From Pseudonocardia sp. HH130630-07 (GTDB lineage Bacteria > Actinomycetota > Actinomycetes > Mycobacteriales > Pseudonocardiaceae), in contig NZ_CP013854.1 of NCBI RefSeq assembly GCF_001698125.1, forward strand, positions 4,836,001-4,900,000: a DNA stretch of 64,000 nucleotides, in the 5' to 3' direction. Position 1 is the stretch's first letter; each line of letters opens with the position of its first letter. Of the stretch, positions 61,297 through 64,000 are shown piece by piece. The notes beneath the pieces are model-generated. The model did not search any database, had not been told where the DNA came from, and was given only the letters and a program-made list of their open reading frames with translations. The position numbers and the translations under genes were made by a program.

Positions 61297-62559
61297 GTGC
61301 GTATTGCGTGCGTTGGTGGCGGTCCGACCGGCCTCTACCTGGCGATTCTCGCCAAGCTGCGGTCGGGTGGACGAGACGACGTGACGGTCTACGAGCGGAA
61401 TCCACGGGGCCGGACCCACGGATTCGCCGTCACGTTCGGGGAGGATCTGCTCGACGAGGCGCACCGCTGCGACCCGGTCAGCGCACGCTGGCTGCGGTCC
61501 TCGGCGCGATTGTGGAACGCCCAGTCGGTCCTGGTCGGCGACGCCCGCCCGGTGCACCTGGGCGGCAAGTACGGGTACAGCATCGCCCGGGTCACGATGG
61601 TCGACCTGCTCATCCGCCGGGCCGAGCAGCTCGGCGTCGACCTGCGGTTCGACACTCCGGCGCCGCCGCGGGCGGAGATCGACGCCGACGTGGTCGTCGC
61701 GACCGACGGTGCGGGCTCGCGTCTGCGGGAGGCCCGCCGCGAGCACTTCGGGACGACGATCGAGACGGGGGAGAGCCCGTACCTGTGGCTCGGTACCGAG
61801 CGCGACTCGGCGACGTTCCTGTTCGCCTACGAGCGGACCGACGCCGGGTGGATCTCGATCCACGTCTACCCGTCGTCGAACGGGCTGAGCACCTGCATCG
61901 TGGACTGCGAGCAGCCGACCTGGCTCGGCCTCGGGTTCGACACGATGGCCGGGCCGGAGGCGCTGAAGACCCTGCAGGAGATCTTCGACCGGGCGCTCGA
62001 CGGGCACCGGATGCTCCCGCCGCCCACCGGGCTGCCCGACGCGCCGTGGCTGCGTTTCCGTGAGGTCCGCAACCTGACCTGGCGGGACGGGAACCTGGTC
62101 CTCGCCGGGGACGCCGCGCACACGACGCACTTCGGCATCGGGTCCGGGACCCAGCTCGCGATCGAGGACGCGATCGGCCTGGCCGACGCGCTCTACGGTG
62201 CGACCGGGGCCCCGCGCGACGTCGTCGACCTCGGCTGCGCGGACGGCCGGGGGGCCGCACTCGCTGCCTACGACGCCCGCCGCCGTGCGGTGCTCGGCCC
62301 GATCCAGGACATGGCCCGGCGCAACATGCACTGGTTCGAGCAGGCCAACCGGCGGCTGGAGCGGGGCGAGGACCCGGTCGAGTTCGCCTGGGCGCTGCTC
62401 GGCCGGCGCGGGGACATGGGCCGGTTGCACTACCAGCTGCACCGCGCCACCCAGTTCGGTCCGCTGCGCCAGGTCCGGCGCGGGATGACGACCGCCCGCC
62501 GGGTGCGGCGCGCGGCGAGGCGCGGGGACCTGGGCCGCCCCGGTGGGCCGACCGGTTGA
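61297..62559 (+). CDS. Flavin-dependent monooxygenase, salicylyl-CoA/anthraniloyl-CoA hydroxylase group (copy A)
   Basis: 420 aa from GTG 61297 (GAGGGGGG upstream). FAD-binding GxGxxG is CVGGGPTGLYLAILAK, followed by VYERNPRG; the DG motif is VVATDGAGSRLREAR; the second FAD motif is LVLAGDAAHTTHFGIGSG. ESPYLWLGTERDSATFLFAYERTDAGWISIHVYP and STCIVDCEQPTW are the segments that set off the salicylyl-CoA 5-hydroxylase type from other group A hydroxylases. Aromatic substrate unknown; tandem with copy B. Confidence 0.83.
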   Translation: MRIACVGGGPTGLYLAILAKLRSGGRDDVTVYERNPRGRTHGFAVTFGEDLLDEAHRCDPVSARWLRSSARLWNAQSVLVGDARPVHLGGKYGYSIARVTMVDLLIRRAEQLGVDLRFDTPAPPRAEIDADVVVATDGAGSRLREARREHFGTTIETGESPYLWLGTERDSATFLFAYERTDAGWISIHVYPSSNGLSTCIVDCEQPTWLGLGFDTMAGPEALKTLQEIFDRALDGHRMLPPPTGLPDAPWLRFREVRNLTWRDGNLVLAGDAAHTTHFGIGSGTQLAIEDAIGLADALYGATGAPRDVVDLGCADGRGAALAAYDARRRAVLGPIQDMARRNMHWFEQANRRLERGEDPVEFAWALLGRRGDMGRLHYQLHRATQFGPLRQVRRGMTTARRVRRAARRGDLGRPGGPTG

Positions 62560-62679
62560 TCCGGCCGGGCGACCGGCGTCGTCCGCGCCGGTCGCCGCGG
62601 TCATCCGGCACCGGCACGCAACCGGCCGGAGGGCCCCTCGTACCGTGAGGGTCCGGCGTTGGAGCACGAGGGAGCTGAC

Positions 62680-63939
62680 GTGAAGATCGTCTGTGTCGGT
62701 GGCGGACCCGCCGGGCTGTACCTGGGCATCCTGGCCCGGTTGCGGTCCCGGGGCCGGGCCGAGGTCGTCGTGGCGGAGCGGAACGCGCCGGGCACGGCGT
62801 CCGGGTTCGCGGTCACGCTGGGCGAGGACATCCTCGACGAGCTGTACCGGACCGACCCCGAGGGCGCCCCGGCGATCCGGGCCGCCGCGCACGTCTGGGA
62901 CAGCCAGGTCGTCGAGGTCGCCGGGCGCACGGTGCACCTGGGCGGCCGTTACGGGTACTCGATCGGCCGCGCGCGGCTGCTCGAGGTGCTCGCCCGGCGG
63001 GCCCAGCAGGTCGGGGTGGACCTGCGGTTCGAGACGGCGGTCGCGCCGGACGGGGACCTCACCGCCGATCCGCTGACCGCCGACGCCGACGTCGTCGTCG
63101 GCGCGGACGGGGTGAACAGCGCCATCCGTGCGCACCGGGCCGAGGCGTTCGGTGCCCGGGTCAGCCACGGCGAGAACCGCTACGTGTGGTTCGGCACCAG
63201 CAAGCCGTTCCGGCCGTTCACGTTCGCGTTCGAACGGACCGACGCCGGCTGGATCTGGTTCCACGCCTACCCGGCCGCGGACTGCCTGAGCACCTGCATC
63301 GTGGAGTGCACGCCGGAGACCTGGACGGGCCTCGGCCTGGACACGATGGCCCCCGACGACGCGATGCGGATGCTGGAGAAGATCTTCGCCCGCACGCTGG
63401 GCGGGCACTCGCTGATCGCCCCGCCGGGGATGGGCTCGTCGCCGTGGCTGCAGTTCCGCGAGGTCCGCACCATGTCCTGGCGGGACGGCAACGTCGTGCT
63501 AGCCGGGGACGCCGCGCACACCACGCACTTCGCGATCGGCTCGGGCACGGTGCTCGCCGTCGCCGACTCCATCGCGCTCGCCGAGGAGCTCTTCCCCGGC
63601 GACGGGCACGAGCCCGGTGTCCTGCCCGCACTGGCCGCCTACGACGCGCGCCGCCGGGCCCGGATGCTGCCGATCCAGGACATGGCCCGGCGCAGCATGG
63701 AGTGGTTCGAGACCGTGCCGCGCCGGCTGGACGCCGCCGACCCGGTCGACTTCGCGTGGTCGTTGCTGGACCGTCGCGGCGACCAGGGCCGGCTGCACCG
63801 GCGGCTGCACGACGTGACCCAGGTCGACCCGGTCCGTGAGGTCCGTCGCCGGCTGACGACCGCCCGGCGCGTGCGCCGGGCCGTCGGCCGGGGCGAGATC
63901 GCCCCGGCCCAGGCACCCGGCGAGCTGCTGCAGGGCTGA
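62680..63939 (+). CDS. Flavin-dependent monooxygenase, salicylyl-CoA/anthraniloyl-CoA hydroxylase group (copy B)
   Basis: 419 aa from GTG 62680 (GAGGGAG upstream). Same layout as copy A: VCVGGGPAGLYLGILAR, VVGADGVNSAIRAHR, VVLAGDAAHTTHFAIGSG, and YVWFGTSKPFRPFTFAFERTDAGWIWFHAYP, which is closer than copy A to the salicylyl-CoA 5-hydroxylase pattern. The two are diverged tandem paralogues separated by 120 bp, so may act on successive intermediates of one compound. Confidence 0.85.
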   Translation: MKIVCVGGGPAGLYLGILARLRSRGRAEVVVAERNAPGTASGFAVTLGEDILDELYRTDPEGAPAIRAAAHVWDSQVVEVAGRTVHLGGRYGYSIGRARLLEVLARRAQQVGVDLRFETAVAPDGDLTADPLTADADVVVGADGVNSAIRAHRAEAFGARVSHGENRYVWFGTSKPFRPFTFAFERTDAGWIWFHAYPAADCLSTCIVECTPETWTGLGLDTMAPDDAMRMLEKIFARTLGGHSLIAPPGMGSSPWLQFREVRTMSWRDGNVVLAGDAAHTTHFAIGSGTVLAVADSIALAEELFPGDGHEPGVLPALAAYDARRRARMLPIQDMARRSMEWFETVPRRLDAADPVDFAWSLLDRRGDQGRLHRRLHDVTQVDPVREVRRRLTTARRVRRAVGRGEIAPAQAPGELLQG

Positions 63940-63951
63940 CCCCGGCCGGGC

Positions 63952-64000
63952 TCAGGCCTCGCCGTCCTCCCGCTCCGCGCGGGCCAGGAACGAGTGCCTG
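63952..64000 (-). CDS. C-terminal 15 codons of a minus-strand gene (partial)
   Basis: Read leftward from the edge, the frame ending at TGA 63954-63952 gives RHSFLARAERED then GEA, a plausible protein tail with charged residues, converging on the monooxygenase. Too short to identify, and it could be chance. Confidence 0.3.
   Translation of the reverse strand, partial: RHSFLARAEREDGEA

Overview
The window is very GC-rich, uses GTG starts freely, has short intergenic gaps and many 4-bp start/stop overlaps, and carries actinobacterial families: DUF574 (SAV_2177-type) methyltransferase, XRE/TPR regulators, aerobic CobG/CobN B12 genes and MHS transporters. It looks like a chromosomal segment of a Pseudonocardia-like actinomycete. 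The genus is inferred from general character, not from a marker gene.

Layout. 0-3.3 kb: a partial GAF protein, then a TPP riboswitch driving the ThiY-ThiX-ThiZ pyrimidine-precursor ABC transporter. 3.3-9 kb: a methyltransferase and a xylose-type ABC transporter (binding protein, single-domain ATPase, permease) followed by a ROK regulator; a perfect 16-bp stem-loop sits between binding protein and ATPase. 9-15 kb: phosphatases, GNAT and part of aerobic B12 synthesis (cobK; cobG-cobH-cobIJ, with cobH apparently starting at CTG). 15-16.1 kb: an NlpC/P60 hydrolase.

16.2-28.9 kb is the most interesting block. A LacI-family regulator sits among four promoters that share a 14-bp imperfect palindrome (TGYATRCGYATRCA). 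These drive a HisD-like dehydrogenase, a sugar ABC importer without its own ATPase, a HisD-SDR fusion plus an HpaI-type aldolase, and a tandem-SnoaL/bicupin/nitrilase operon. This looks like one local regulon for an unidentified polyol, sugar acid or sulfonate. Two of its members are damaged or remodelled: an alpha/beta hydrolase frameshifted by a 23-bp tandem duplication, and the HisD-SDR fusion, which lacks the SDR nucleotide-binding motif.

28.9-37.9 kb: an SSS symporter, an agmatinase-family ureohydrolase and an IclR regulator on the minus strand. Divergent from them is a lyase + aconitase-like large/small subunit + MHS transporter set, with unusual active-site loops. A 1574-bp IS5-family element with a pRiA4b ORF-3-like passenger has inserted exactly at the small-subunit stop codon, duplicating TGA. 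38.5-42.4 kb: a cobalamin riboswitch, a 21-residue leader ORF and cobN. 42.4-44.7 kb: an XRE/TPR regulator broken by an in-frame TAG, a SLOG-fold protein and a resolvase-like protein. 44.7-56.7 kb: several MFS exporters, a pair of proteins sharing a C-terminal module, a DUF574 methyltransferase, a ThDP enzyme, topoisomerase IB and a GT2. 56.9-61 kb: a TupA-like ATP-grasp, an XRE regulator with a small Cys-rich partner, and a Wzx-like flippase. 61.3-63.9 kb: two tandem flavin monooxygenases. No tRNA, rRNA or CRISPR was seen.
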